NCBI GenBank assembly: GCA_031428275.1
Contig: JANPPC010000007.1
Span: 124,001-188,000, forward strand
Source: Pseudobdellovibrio sp031428275
GTDB taxonomy: Bacteria > Bdellovibrionota > Bdellovibrionia > Bdellovibrionales > Bdellovibrionaceae
Direction of reading: 5' to 3'
Length of the DNA: 64,000 bases
Position numbers and translations under genes: made by a program. The notes below the pieces were generated by a model. It was not told where the DNA came from. It did not search any database and saw only the letters and a program-made list of their open reading frames with translations. Shown piece after piece: positions 36,168 to 45,701 of this stretch (its first letter is position 1; each line of letters begins with the position of its first letter).

Positions 36168-36764
36168 CTACTGAGCATTAAGCTTGAAACGGTAACTGTA
36201 TCTGATTTTAACGGCGACCGATTTTTCGCCGATTTTTGCGGGACGAAATAGAAAATTTCTAATAGCCGCCATCGCGGCCTCGTTTAGTCCGAAACCGGGG
36301 CCACGAATCAGCTCGGCTGTTCGCACTTTGCCGACATCATCAATAATTAAATCCATGACCACCGCCCCGTCGATATTGTTTTTTCGAGCTTCGTCCGGGT
36401 ACGGGATTTTTAATTCGCGCAAAAGTTTTACATTTGCCGTGACCTGATGATCGGCGGCTACATCGGGCAAGCCATCTGCGCTTAAGGCTTCTGCATCAGA
36501 CGTCGTGGTCGTTATTTCTTGTTCGGCTGCGGGCCGAGCTACTTCAGGTTTTGCGGAGTCCGATTTTTTGAAAGCTTGTTGGCGTTTTACGGGCGCAGTT
36601 TCGGTTACCGTTTGACTCATTTGTTTATTCGTCAAGTCTATGAATACGATCGGCATATCGCCTGGCGTCTTCGGCGCATTAAGGAAATACAATCCACTAA
36701 AAAGTAAAAAATGAATCAGCACGGAAGCCGCGACGGCAAAATTTCGATGGCCTAAATTCATCAT
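36168..36764 (-). CDS. TonB-like energy transducer
   Basis: 198 residues: one N-terminal membrane span (about 9-28, AVAASVLIHFLLFSGLYFL), a proline/charged linker of about 70 residues, and a C-terminal TonB domain with IPYPDEARKNNIDGAVVMDLIID and the helix AAMAAIRNFLFRPAKIG. It should couple inner-membrane proton energy, through ExbB/ExbD, to outer-membrane receptors or to a gliding-type machinery; neither ExbBD nor a receptor is in the window. The linker is shorter and less Pro-Lys-rich than in E. coli TonB. Start ATG at 36764. Confidence 0.85.
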   Translation of the reverse strand: MMNLGHRNFAVAASVLIHFLLFSGLYFLNAPKTPGDMPIVFIDLTNKQMSQTVTETAPVKRQQAFKKSDSAKPEVARPAAEQEITTTTSDAEALSADGLPDVAADHQVTANVKLLRELKIPYPDEARKNNIDGAVVMDLIIDDVGKVRTAELIRGPGFGLNEAAMAAIRNFLFRPAKIGEKSVAVKIRYSYRFKLNAQ

Positions 36765-36844
36765 TAACGTCTAGTCTTTCTGGTCTATTCGCATCTAAAA
36801 AGAAGCGAGTTGACCATGTGTAAGTAATATGTAAATCATAAAGC

Positions 36845-38077
36845 ATGCTTAAGTGGCTTTTACTCGATCTTAATTCATTCTTTGCTTCTTGTGAACAACA
36901 AGCCGACCCAAATTTACGGGGTAAACCTGTTGCCGTCGTTCCGATGATGACAGACTCAACTTCGGTAATTGCCGCTAGCTACGAGGCCAAGCTGAAGGGC
37001 ATAAAAACCGGAACCCGGGTCGGAGATGCAAAAAAAATGTGCCCAGGTCTTATACTGCGATCGGGCAATCACCGGCTGTACACAGAATACCATCACCGCA
37101 TCGTAGCCGCCGTCGAAGAAATTTTACCAGTTAAAAAAGTTTTATCTATTGATGAAGTCGCATGCGAGCTGATCGGCCGCGAAAGAATTTTTGAAAATGC
37201 CAAAGCCATCGCACAAAAAATGAAAGATCATGTGCGTGCCAAAGTCGGCGATGGAATTAAAAGTTCGGTTGGAATAGGTCCGAATATCTTAATTGCAAAA
37301 ATGGCTTCGGATATGCAAAAGCCCGATGGCTTGATTCTGATAACGAAAGATTTGATTCGCGAAAAAATGGGCCATCTGCCGATCGAAGATATTCCGGGCG
37401 TAGGACGTCAGATGAAAATAAAGTTAAACGCCAAAGGTTACCGCTTGGTGGGCGATTTAATGAATGTGCCCGAGCATCAACTGCGTAAACACTGGGGCAG
37501 TATTTGGGGCCTACGAGTCGCTAAAGAATTACAGGGCGAAGATATGGCTTTTTGCAACAGCCGCCCGCAGAACTCATTCAGCCATGAACATGTTTTGCCA
37601 CCGGAATTTCGAACCCTTGAAAAATCATTTCAGGTCACGATCAAATTACTATTAAAAGCGGCCACTCGCGTGCGCCGTGAAAAACTAAAAGCTTCCGGTG
37701 TGACGCTGAATATACGCTTCACTGATCAAACCCGCTTTGAAAATGAAATCTCTTTCACCGAAACGGATGACTCACAATTTTTAATGCTGCAGCTCAAAAG
37801 ATTGTGGCAGCCGCTGTTTTCAAATAACGCCAATGAAAAACCAATAAAGGTCGGCATCGTGCTGACCAATTTAAGTAATGGACCGAACCAACTGTCTTTT
37901 TTTGACGACGCAAAAGTCACACAAAGAAATGAAGCACTTGATCTTATTAACGAAAAATACGGCGCTAATACCTTATATATGGCCAGCACAAAAGAAGTGC
38001 TTAAAACGGCAAAAACGCGGATCTCGTTTAGCCACGTGCCCGCGCTTTCAGATGAATTTGATGAAGGAACTTTTTAG
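36845..38077 (+). CDS. Y-family DNA polymerase (DinB/UmuC type)
   Basis: 410 residues. Metal-binding D8 in LLLDLNSFFASCEQ and D103/E104 in SIDEVACEL form the Y-family active site; then the helix-hairpin-helix IEDIPGVGRQMK and little-finger domain. A canonical-looking beta-clamp motif QLSFF is at 349-353, inside a C-terminal stretch. It should perform translesion synthesis, often mutagenic. The 'SFFASCEQQADPNLRGKPVAVVP' core (quoted in part) resembles UmuC/ImuB as well as DinB, so the symbol is left open; no umuD or imuA lies next to it. No clear Shine-Dalgarno at the ATG. Divergent from tonB. Confidence 0.9.
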   Translation: MLKWLLLDLNSFFASCEQQADPNLRGKPVAVVPMMTDSTSVIAASYEAKLKGIKTGTRVGDAKKMCPGLILRSGNHRLYTEYHHRIVAAVEEILPVKKVLSIDEVACELIGRERIFENAKAIAQKMKDHVRAKVGDGIKSSVGIGPNILIAKMASDMQKPDGLILITKDLIREKMGHLPIEDIPGVGRQMKIKLNAKGYRLVGDLMNVPEHQLRKHWGSIWGLRVAKELQGEDMAFCNSRPQNSFSHEHVLPPEFRTLEKSFQVTIKLLLKAATRVRREKLKASGVTLNIRFTDQTRFENEISFTETDDSQFLMLQLKRLWQPLFSNNANEKPIKVGIVLTNLSNGPNQLSFFDDAKVTQRNEALDLINEKYGANTLYMASTKEVLKTAKTRISFSHVPALSDEFDEGTF

Positions 38078-38090
38078 CACTCTATCCCAA

Positions 38091-39545
38091 CTACAGACAA
38101 GCCCGTGTGCAGGCTTCGCCTTCCATTACGGCACGTTCGGCAACGCATTCAGCTGTTCCTTTGTGGCGAACAAAACCCCAAGCTGAACTTGCTGGTTTCA
38201 AATTTTTATTTTGAAATTTGGCCAAGCAAGCCTGCTTTCCCATCTCTACGAAAGCCGTTTGCATCTTACCGCTTTCAGTGACGTAATCTTTTACAATATA
38301 CTTATTAATACCGATGCCGTTTTTTGAAGGGCTTGACTGCGATACAACGATATCGAAATTTTTATAATTAATGTTTGCACAATCGGCGGCTGACTTCATG
38401 AGGCTTAAACCGAAAGGATCTGCGCCAATTCTATCAACCGTAACAACATGCCCGCTAACACCCACGATATCGCCTTCTTTAATAGAAAGCTTTGGCGTAA
38501 CCGTCACGTTTTCAAAACAAGTAAACCCTGATTTAGCGGCATCGATATACTTACTGGCACCTTGATTGGCGTAGATGGGCTTAGCTGGCAAACCTGGCTT
38601 GTAGCGTAAACCACCCACCGCGATACCTGCTGCGATATAACCTGAACAGTCGAGTCCTAAGGCAGCCGTTCCCGATCCTGCATCTTTAAAGAAGCTGATC
38701 TTGTTTCCTGAACTAGAGACTTTTCCGCCGTAATCGTAGATGAGAGGCGATGTCTTAACACAAGAAGATTCAGACGCGATCCCGCGAATGTAGTAATGCG
38801 TATTTTGAACGGATTTTAAATCGGTCACTAAACGTTTGCCACCGATACCATCCGAGTGAGTTCCGACTCTGGTGATTCCGACGACGCTAGGGGTTGCAGC
38901 ATTCATCGGCGGTAAATCAAGAACACGACAGTTTTGGTAAGCCGTCGCAAATACCATATTTGAACCTTTAGACATTTTTGAATTGGCTACAGCCGAAGCT
39001 GACATAGTTGTTTGCTTATCAGGGTTCGCGCAATCCATTGGAAGCTCAGCACTTAGGGCTTTAATTTCCTTCATTGAAGCAGATACTTGCTTTTGCGTTT
39101 CGATAACTGACTGTGAAGACTGGTCTTCCATTTCGTATTCAATCAGCTTTTCAAGTTGCTGGCGGACCGTCAGTGAAGGATTTTTAGCTGATTCAGACAA
39201 CATTAAATCAATAACCTCGTCCATTTTAGACGAAATCTGATCAAGCCTATCGCTTTCTTCTTGCGATAATTGCTTTTCTGCTTTTATGCTAGCTAACTTC
39301 TGGCTAAGGCTCAGTTTTAAATCGCCAGCCATTGGAATTGATTGGTTTTCATCAAGAAGTTCATAGAATGAATCGAAAACTTTACTTTGCACGTTGGCGC
39401 AACCTAAAGATTCAGAAATATTTTGCGCAGCTTTACTAACAGAAGCGGCGTTGTTTGGCGCGCAACCTACAAAAACGGCTGCCGCAGACAAACACAATAA
39501 TAAACTCTTCGGTAAATTCTTTTGATTTTGGAAATTGTTTTTCAT
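38091..39545 (-). CDS. Lipoprotein with NlpC/P60-like C-terminal region
   Basis: 484 residues. Signal peptide with lipobox ending VGC at C28, so lipid-anchored. Residues 30-170 are helical/coiled coil. The C-terminal part has LDCSGYIAAG (C300) and GDIVGVSGHVVTV (H366), the Cys-His spacing and local motifs of NlpC/P60 cysteine peptidases, which cut peptide bridges in peptidoglycan. The tail has several additional Cys. The NlpC/P60 call is inferred from two short motifs, and a third catalytic residue was not located. If correct it is a cell-wall hydrolase at the envelope. Convergent with the Y-family polymerase gene. Confidence 0.65.
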   Translation of the reverse strand: MKNNFQNQKNLPKSLLLCLSAAAVFVGCAPNNAASVSKAAQNISESLGCANVQSKVFDSFYELLDENQSIPMAGDLKLSLSQKLASIKAEKQLSQEESDRLDQISSKMDEVIDLMLSESAKNPSLTVRQQLEKLIEYEMEDQSSQSVIETQKQVSASMKEIKALSAELPMDCANPDKQTTMSASAVANSKMSKGSNMVFATAYQNCRVLDLPPMNAATPSVVGITRVGTHSDGIGGKRLVTDLKSVQNTHYYIRGIASESSCVKTSPLIYDYGGKVSSSGNKISFFKDAGSGTAALGLDCSGYIAAGIAVGGLRYKPGLPAKPIYANQGASKYIDAAKSGFTCFENVTVTPKLSIKEGDIVGVSGHVVTVDRIGADPFGLSLMKSAADCANINYKNFDIVVSQSSPSKNGIGINKYIVKDYVTESGKMQTAFVEMGKQACLAKFQNKNLKPASSAWGFVRHKGTAECVAERAVMEGEACTRACL

Positions 39546-39634
39546 AAACTACGAATCGGTCGAATTAAGAATTAATTTTAATTTGTACGAATATGTAAAA
39601 CAGTTAGACGATACATCTAGCTTGAGAGGGACTA

Positions 39635-41020
39635 ATGTCTAGTACGAAGTCTAAAATAGTATCGAAATTTGGTGGCACATCTATGGGAGATGCGCTCTGC
39701 ATGCGGCGAAGCGCCGATGTAAGTGTTCTGCGGAATTCATGTATTGTTGTTGTATCAGCAACTTCGGGCACGACAAACGATCTCATTAAATTGGGCGAAC
39801 TTTCTGAATTAGGCCAGCAAACTGAAGCCGAAGTTGTTTCAGAAAAAATTACTGCCAAACATTTAAAAATTGCGGCTGATCTAGATTTTCCGACTGATCG
39901 CTTGCTCGAATTAAAAACTTTATTATCTGAAATGCAATCAATTGCGCGCGGAATTTTTTTGTTACGCGATTGTTCAGCCAAGGCGAAAGACGTTTTACTA
40001 AGCCTGGGCGAAAGACTATCTTCAGTTCTATTTACTTATGCTTTAGAGAAAGCTTGGCCAAGTAAAACAGTTCGTTTTTTAGACATCAGAACCATTCTAA
40101 AAACCGATGAATACTTTGGCAAGGCTCGCCCGTTAACCGCAGAAATTGCGGAGCTGTGCGCAGCTAAATTAAGTGATATTAATGATGGTCATGTGGTCTA
40201 CGTCACTCAAGGTTTTATCGGGCAAACCTTAGCCGGAGCAACGACCACCTTGGGACGCGGCGGCAGTGATTATTCTGCGGCGCTTTTAGCGGAAGGTATT
40301 CGCGCCGATGTTTTAGAAATTTGGACAGACGTAGCCGGAGTGTCAACCACCGATCCACGTCTGTGTGCTGAAGCAATCGTGATCGATGAATTGTCGTTCA
40401 AAGAAATGTCTGAGCTAGCCACTTTTGGCGCTAAAGTTCTTCATCCGGCCACTTTACTACCCGCGATCCGCCAAAATATTCCGGTGTTGGTGGCCTCAAG
40501 CTTTGAGCCTAAAAAGTGCGGTACGTGGGTTAAAAAAGAAGTTAAAAATTCTCCGCTGATTAGAGCGTTGGCTTTAAGAAAGAATCAGACTCTTATTACC
40601 CTCAGTACTCCCGAGATGTTGCAGGCTCATGGTTTTTTGTTTCAGCTATTTAAAATTTTTAATGATCATAAAATTTCGATTGACGCGATCACTACGTCTG
40701 AAATTTCAGTATCGGTTACCATAGACAGCGCCGAGCTTATCAGCGCGGCTCTCATAAGTGAACTGGGCCAAGTCGCTGATGTACAAATTGAGAAAGACTT
40801 AGCGCTGGTTTCGTTGATCGGAAATAAAATTAACCATACTCCCGGATTAGCAAAAAGAATTTTTGAAGCTATATCCGATGTAAACGTACGTATGATTTGT
40901 TACGGCGCCAGTCGACATAACTTTTGTTTTTTAGTCGACGAAGCTCAAGGTGCCGCCGTGATTCAGAAACTTCATCATAAATTTATTACTGGCAGTTCAA
41001 CATCAACCCACAACACTTAA
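39635..41020 (+). CDS. lysC: Aspartokinase
   Basis: 461 residues, monofunctional aspartate kinase: first step of the Lys/Met/Thr/diaminopimelate pathway. Seen: SKFGGTSMGD at the N-terminus (KFGGTS signature), VTQGFIGQTLAGATTTLGRGGSDYSA, EIWTDVAGVSTTDPR and two C-terminal ACT domains (about 310-450) for feedback control. The length fits the LysC class of E. coli. GAGAGGG is eight bases before the ATG. Followed after 47 bp by the Hsp70-like gene. lysC symbol is by class only; isozymes ThrA/MetL are fused and this is not. Confidence 0.93.
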   Translation: MSSTKSKIVSKFGGTSMGDALCMRRSADVSVLRNSCIVVVSATSGTTNDLIKLGELSELGQQTEAEVVSEKITAKHLKIAADLDFPTDRLLELKTLLSEMQSIARGIFLLRDCSAKAKDVLLSLGERLSSVLFTYALEKAWPSKTVRFLDIRTILKTDEYFGKARPLTAEIAELCAAKLSDINDGHVVYVTQGFIGQTLAGATTTLGRGGSDYSAALLAEGIRADVLEIWTDVAGVSTTDPRLCAEAIVIDELSFKEMSELATFGAKVLHPATLLPAIRQNIPVLVASSFEPKKCGTWVKKEVKNSPLIRALALRKNQTLITLSTPEMLQAHGFLFQLFKIFNDHKISIDAITTSEISVSVTIDSAELISAALISELGQVADVQIEKDLALVSLIGNKINHTPGLAKRIFEAISDVNVRMICYGASRHNFCFLVDEAQGAAVIQKLHHKFITGSSTSTHNT

Positions 41021-41067
41021 GATAGCCACGCGCAATCCACAGCAAGCATTAAACTAGGAGTTTACAT

Positions 41068-42366
41068 TTGGCCGAAAGTGACGAAACAATTTTAGCGATC
41101 GATTTCGGAACCAGCCACTCACTGGTCGGCGCCTTACAACACGGGGTTCGTAAAGACGCTCTACCTATTGATCCATTTAGCGAAGACCCAAGTCTAATGC
41201 GAACCTTATTATACTTTCCGACTTCAGACGTTTGCTACTATGGAGCCGAAGCGATTAAGCTTTATTTAGAAAACGATATGGAAGGCCGTCTATTTCGATC
41301 GTTTAAATCACACCTACCAAACCAAAACTATTTAGGTACCGTTGTAGATAACCGTATGCTGTCGCTTGAAACTATGGTTGGTTTATTTCTGATGGAGATT
41401 CGGAAGCGATCGGAAAAAATATTAGACACTAAAATTACGAAAGCAATTATCGGAAAACCTGCACGCTATTCAATGGACGAAGTCGCCGACGAATTTGCCA
41501 TGCACCGCATGCAAAAAGCAGCCCTTTATGCAGGCTTCACTGATGTGCGCTTCGTGCCCGAGCCCCTCGCCGCCGCCCTTGATTTCAGACGCGAAATCAA
41601 AGAAGACAAAACTATTTTGATTGGTGATTTCGGTGGCGGCACTTCAGACTTTACAATTATGAAAATCACTCAAGATGCATTTCAAAAGTCAGACGTGCTT
41701 GGGGTCGACGGCTGCCCGCTGGCCGGAGACGCTCTAGACAGTGTATTTATGAGCAGTCGCTTAAATCGTTCTTTCGGCGCGCAGACCCAGTACCGAATGC
41801 CACTTTCGAACAATTTACTAAAGATGCCTTCTTCAATTATGGACCGCTTAAATAAGCCGTCCCAGATCGTGCATCTAAAAGAGCGCGAAACTTACCAGTT
41901 TATCAAAGAAGTGCAAAAGTGTGCATTGAAAGACGAAGACAAAGATTCAATCGAACGCCTGTTTGTTATGATTGAAGATCAACAAATTTTTCAATTCTTC
42001 GAAGAAATTGAACAAACGAAGAAGTCTTTATCTAAAAAACCGACAGCCAAATTTAAATTTTCTTACCCTGATTTAGAAACAGAAGACGTTTTTTCAATGG
42101 TCGAGTTTGAAGGCTGGTCTGAAAAGATTAAAACAGATATTTTTGCCGCCCTTGACCGTTGCTTCACACAGGCAGGGCTTCGCGAAGACCAAGTTGATTA
42201 TGTTTTCTTAACGGGCGGCACAGCGCACGTGCCGTTTATTCAGAAAGAATTTGAACGCCGCTTTGGCAGCGAAAAAATGCAGACAAAAAATTTCTTTCAT
42301 TCAATTTTATCTGGTTTAATTGAAAGCGCTAAATCTTGGAATGAATTTAAAGCGCCTCTGAACTGA
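41068..42366 (+). CDS. Hsp70-family ATPase (YegD-like)
   Basis: 432 residues, start TTG at 41068 with AGGAG seven bases upstream. The actin-like ATPase fold of Hsp70 is visible: AIDFGTSHSLVGALQ (phosphate 1), KAIIGKPAR, FVPEPLAAALDFR, ILIGDFGGGTSDFTIMKI (phosphate 2) and FLTGGTAHVPFIQKEF. A standard Hsp70 substrate-binding domain is absent, and the length fits the YegD group rather than DnaK. Function of this group is not well established. Its 3' end overlaps that of hflX by 20 bp in convergent orientation. Confidence 0.88.
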   Translation: MAESDETILAIDFGTSHSLVGALQHGVRKDALPIDPFSEDPSLMRTLLYFPTSDVCYYGAEAIKLYLENDMEGRLFRSFKSHLPNQNYLGTVVDNRMLSLETMVGLFLMEIRKRSEKILDTKITKAIIGKPARYSMDEVADEFAMHRMQKAALYAGFTDVRFVPEPLAAALDFRREIKEDKTILIGDFGGGTSDFTIMKITQDAFQKSDVLGVDGCPLAGDALDSVFMSSRLNRSFGAQTQYRMPLSNNLLKMPSSIMDRLNKPSQIVHLKERETYQFIKEVQKCALKDEDKDSIERLFVMIEDQQIFQFFEEIEQTKKSLSKKPTAKFKFSYPDLETEDVFSMVEFEGWSEKIKTDIFAALDRCFTQAGLREDQVDYVFLTGGTAHVPFIQKEFERRFGSEKMQTKNFFHSILSGLIESAKSWNEFKAPLN

Positions 42367-43810
42367 TAACTTCTACTTTGAATTTTGTTTTAATTTGCTC
42401 AAGATCTTTTTCGTTGCCACGCACTTTAAAAACGAAACCTTTTTCATTATGGGTTTCTGACATAACACGAAGCTTCGCACGAATTTCGCCGACAGCCCCC
42501 TTCGTAGAGTATGAAACGAGTATCTCTTGCTCGATCATGCCCTGTTCGAATCGCGCGATCAGGTATTCACGCAAGCGCTGTAGATCGATTGGATCACGCG
42601 TCGATAAGAAAAAAGCCTCTGGATACTGGCTGCGTAAGCTAACCAACTCTTCTCGGCTTAAACGATCAATTTTATTCAAAATCATAAGACTTGGCGTATC
42701 TGTCACACCTACTTCGGCCAAAGTTTTTTGAGTGACCTCGAGCTGCGAGCGAAAAGTCGCATCAGAACTATCAACGACATAAAGTAATAATGAAGCGTGC
42801 AGGGCCTCATCGAGCGTCGACTTAAACGAGGCCACTAGATCGTGTGGAAGTTTTTTAATAAAACCAACTGTATCAGAAAATAAAATTTTCGGGCGTGATT
42901 CAGGGTAGATAGGACGAATCGTTGTATCTAAAGTTGCAAAAAGTTTATCGGCAACTAACACTTCACTGCCCGTCATCGCCCGCATTAAAGACGATTTACC
43001 GGCGTTCGTATAGCCCACAAGTGCAACCGTGATTTCTTGATCACGACGCGCCCGACGAGTTAAATGTTCATTATCGATTGAACCTAATTCGGTTTTTAAC
43101 TCTTTAATGCGATCGCGAATGCGCCGACGGTCTAGCTCGAGGCTGGTTTCGCCGGCCCCTTTTGAGCCCACTCCACCGCCACCGCGGTCGGCACCTCCGC
43201 CGGTTTCACGTAAGCGCGGCGCTACATAAGTCAGTTTAGCAATTTCAACTTGCAAACGCGACGCCTTGGTCTTCGCATGACGACTAAAAATTTCGATGAT
43301 AACGCCGGTCCGATCAAGCACTGTGCATCCAACTGCACTTTCCACGTTTCGAAGTTGCGAAGGAGATAAATCGCAGTCGAAGATAACGATGTTGGCTTGT
43401 TCTTTGGGTAATTCGCTTTCGCTAACAGGAGGCGAATCTTCGTCTGTGTTTGTTTCTATATCGCTAAGATCATCAGATGATTTTACGTCGTTTTCGGTAG
43501 AATAGGTTTTAGCCTCGTCGTCTTTTTTAAATTTAAGTGCGGCTTTACTTTTTTTCTTTTCAAAACTAACCGACACTTCCCCTTTTCCACCCGTCCACTT
43601 TGCTAACTCTTTTAATTTTCCGTCACCGAGCACGGTGGCATTTCTTTCAGATTCACGCTTCTGCGTTAAACGCCCAATAGGCTGATAACCCAAGGTTGTA
43701 ACCAGCCGCGAAAGCTCATCAAGCGAACTTTGCACTTCGGCATCGTTCACTCGCGGTAATTGCAGGCCCACTAAAACGGCTTTTGATATTTCTGATTCGG
43801 TATTATGCAT
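42347..43810 (-). CDS. hflX: GTPase HflX
   Basis: 487 residues. The HflX N-domain (1-77) is followed by an unusual acidic, low-complexity insertion (about 78-138, many D, E, S and K), then the rest of the N-domain with FDCDLSPSQLRNVE, the glycine-rich GGGADRGGGGVGSKG linker and the GTPase domain (G1 GYTNAGKSSLM, G3 DTVGFIKKLP, G4 NKID). HflX splits stalled 70S ribosomes and helps heat-shock recovery. The insertion is not in the E. coli protein. ATG at 43810; the 3' end overlaps the Hsp70-like gene. Confidence 0.95.
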   Translation of the reverse strand: MHNTESEISKAVLVGLQLPRVNDAEVQSSLDELSRLVTTLGYQPIGRLTQKRESERNATVLGDGKLKELAKWTGGKGEVSVSFEKKKSKAALKFKKDDEAKTYSTENDVKSSDDLSDIETNTDEDSPPVSESELPKEQANIVIFDCDLSPSQLRNVESAVGCTVLDRTGVIIEIFSRHAKTKASRLQVEIAKLTYVAPRLRETGGGADRGGGGVGSKGAGETSLELDRRRIRDRIKELKTELGSIDNEHLTRRARRDQEITVALVGYTNAGKSSLMRAMTGSEVLVADKLFATLDTTIRPIYPESRPKILFSDTVGFIKKLPHDLVASFKSTLDEALHASLLLYVVDSSDATFRSQLEVTQKTLAEVGVTDTPSLMILNKIDRLSREELVSLRSQYPEAFFLSTRDPIDLQRLREYLIARFEQGMIEQEILVSYSTKGAVGEIRAKLRVMSETHNEKGFVFKVRGNEKDLEQIKTKFKVEVISSEAL

Positions 43811-43866
43811 TTTTCGATATTAGCGCAATCAGCGTAGAAAAACACCCATTACTTCGGAAGTGATTA

Positions 43867-45474
43867 TCAGCAAGGAGCATGCGAAGCCCCGAACATGGCA
43901 ATTCTTTTAATCAATTCTTGTTTCTGAATTGGTTTAGTCAGGTAATCATTGCATCCGGCTTTAAGGCATTTCTCGCGATCGCCCTTCAGAGCATTCGCAG
44001 TCAGCGCAATGATGGGGCGGTTAAAATGCATTTCGCGTAACTGCGAGGTTGCCTCAAGCCCACCCAGCCTAGGCATCTGCACATCCATTAAAACAATATC
44101 ATAATAACTTGATAAGGCTTCTTCTATGCCGCGCATTCCATCATCGGCCGTCTCGACTTCGGCGCCCGAATTTTTTAATAAGCGACTGATTAAAAACTGG
44201 TTATCTTTTGAATCATCAACAACTAAAATTCGCAGATTATCTAATGGTCTGGCGCAAAAATTTGTCGACAGACTTAACCTATTCTGGTGTTCTACTTTTT
44301 TCTGTTCTGATACACTTCCCACTTCAATACCAATTTCAAAAGTACTTCCTACACCTAGCTGACTTTCTTTTAAGATAACTGTACCGCCCAATGCGTTGGC
44401 TAATTTTTTCGAAAGAACAAGCCCCAAACCGGTACCTCCGTACTTTCTTGTCATTGAGCTATCAGCCTGCGTAAAGGGTTTAAATAGTTTCATGGATTGT
44501 TCGTTTGAAATACCAATACCACTATCGGATACTTCGATCCGAATTTTTGTTTTGGTAGGATCTTGCTTAGAAATCTCTGAGGTCACGTTTAAATGAATAC
44601 GGCCCTTAGCTGTAAACTTCACGGCATTGCCCAGAATATTCATTAGGATTTGCTTTAAACGAATAGGGTCAGTCGTGATGAGATCACAGTTCGAACAGTC
44701 GAAATGGACCATAAGCCCAAGATTTTTTGCCGAAGTCTTCGGCTCGAATACATCAACAATTTCTGATAGCAATTCTTTTAAAGAAAACTCGATATGTTCA
44801 ATTTCAAATTGCGACGATTCAACCTTTGCTAAATCTAAAATATCGTCTATTAAAGTACGAAGCAGGTTTCCGTTGCGTCGAATGGTTTCTAAGTATTGAT
44901 CGCGCTCAGAGCTACTTCCATCCGCTAATAATTCTGAAAAACCTAAAATTGCACCCAGTGGAGTACGAATCTCATGGCTCATGTTGGCCAGAAATTCTGT
45001 TTTGGCTTCGTTGGCTTGAACCGCTTCTCTTTTTGAAGTTTCTAAAGCAATCAGTAGGTCTCGCACTTTAAACTGCCGCTTGCGATCGGAAAGAACAGCT
45101 TGAACGACGCTTAGCAAAACTCCTGAGCGCACAGGACGCTCTAGTAAATTAACATTTCTTAACGACTTAATTAGTTTTACGGCGGTTTCGTTTTGCGCTT
45201 GAACATCATTTGGACTAACCAAGATAATAATTGGTAAATAGGACCACGTAGGCTGTTTTTTTAACCGGACCGATAATTCTCTGCTGTTTTCAGCATTCAG
45301 TGCTTCTTTCGAAATTAAAACCGCTCCCACGCCTAAATCGATTTCTTTAAGCAGTTCTTTAAAATTTGCGCATTTCTTATAAATAATCTTGTCTTGGGAT
45401 AACAGTGCCGACGTTACATTAGCCTCTTTTTGCGAAGCCGCAAGAATCAGAACGCGTTCATTAGACTGTTTCAA
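43867..45474 (-). CDS. Hybrid sensor histidine kinase with pseudo-receiver and C-terminal receiver
   Basis: 535 residues, no membrane span. N-terminal domain (5-125) is receiver-like but has Ser/Lys where the phospho-aspartate should be (AVLISKEAL near 51-59), so a pseudo-receiver. Then HisKA with H167 in MSHEIRTPLG, HATPase with NILGNAVKF, DSGIGI and KYGGTGLGL, and a REC domain with D464 in VLMDVQMP. A cytosolic phosphorelay protein is inferred. TTG start at 45474 with GGAGG upstream. The C-terminal half is closely similar in layout to the kinase at 52536-54323, suggesting paralogy. Signal and output partner unknown. Confidence 0.92.
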   Translation of the reverse strand: MKQSNERVLILAASQKEANVTSALLSQDKIIYKKCANFKELLKEIDLGVGAVLISKEALNAENSRELSVRLKKQPTWSYLPIIILVSPNDVQAQNETAVKLIKSLRNVNLLERPVRSGVLLSVVQAVLSDRKRQFKVRDLLIALETSKREAVQANEAKTEFLANMSHEIRTPLGAILGFSELLADGSSSERDQYLETIRRNGNLLRTLIDDILDLAKVESSQFEIEHIEFSLKELLSEIVDVFEPKTSAKNLGLMVHFDCSNCDLITTDPIRLKQILMNILGNAVKFTAKGRIHLNVTSEISKQDPTKTKIRIEVSDSGIGISNEQSMKLFKPFTQADSSMTRKYGGTGLGLVLSKKLANALGGTVILKESQLGVGSTFEIGIEVGSVSEQKKVEHQNRLSLSTNFCARPLDNLRILVVDDSKDNQFLISRLLKNSGAEVETADDGMRGIEEALSSYYDIVLMDVQMPRLGGLEATSQLREMHFNRPIIALTANALKGDREKCLKAGCNDYLTKPIQKQELIKRIAMFGASHAPC

Positions 45475-45607
45475 AAGACCTCCACAACTCTTACAGACGA
45501 GGGGGAAGTTTTCCAGACTAAAGTCTTAACTTTTCTGTTTTTTTCCGCCTAATCGCTTTCAGAGTTCTTTAAAGCGATTACCTTGAAGGTCTTGCAAGTG
45601 GGGGTCC

Positions 45608-45633
45608 AAAAAGAAAAGCTCCGTCGCCGGAGC
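45608..45633 (-). terminator. Rho-independent terminator after the hibernation factor gene
   Basis: On the minus strand GCTCCG (45633-45628), 4-nt loop, CGGAGC (45623-45618), followed by TTTTCTTTTTGG. It lies about 70 bp after the stop of the hibernation factor gene. Confidence 0.85.
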
Positions 45634-45701
45634 CTTTAATCGAAATGACATTTAAGCTTTTTATCACTTCTTGTTAAAAATGACCAGCGAACTCAATTAC
45701 A

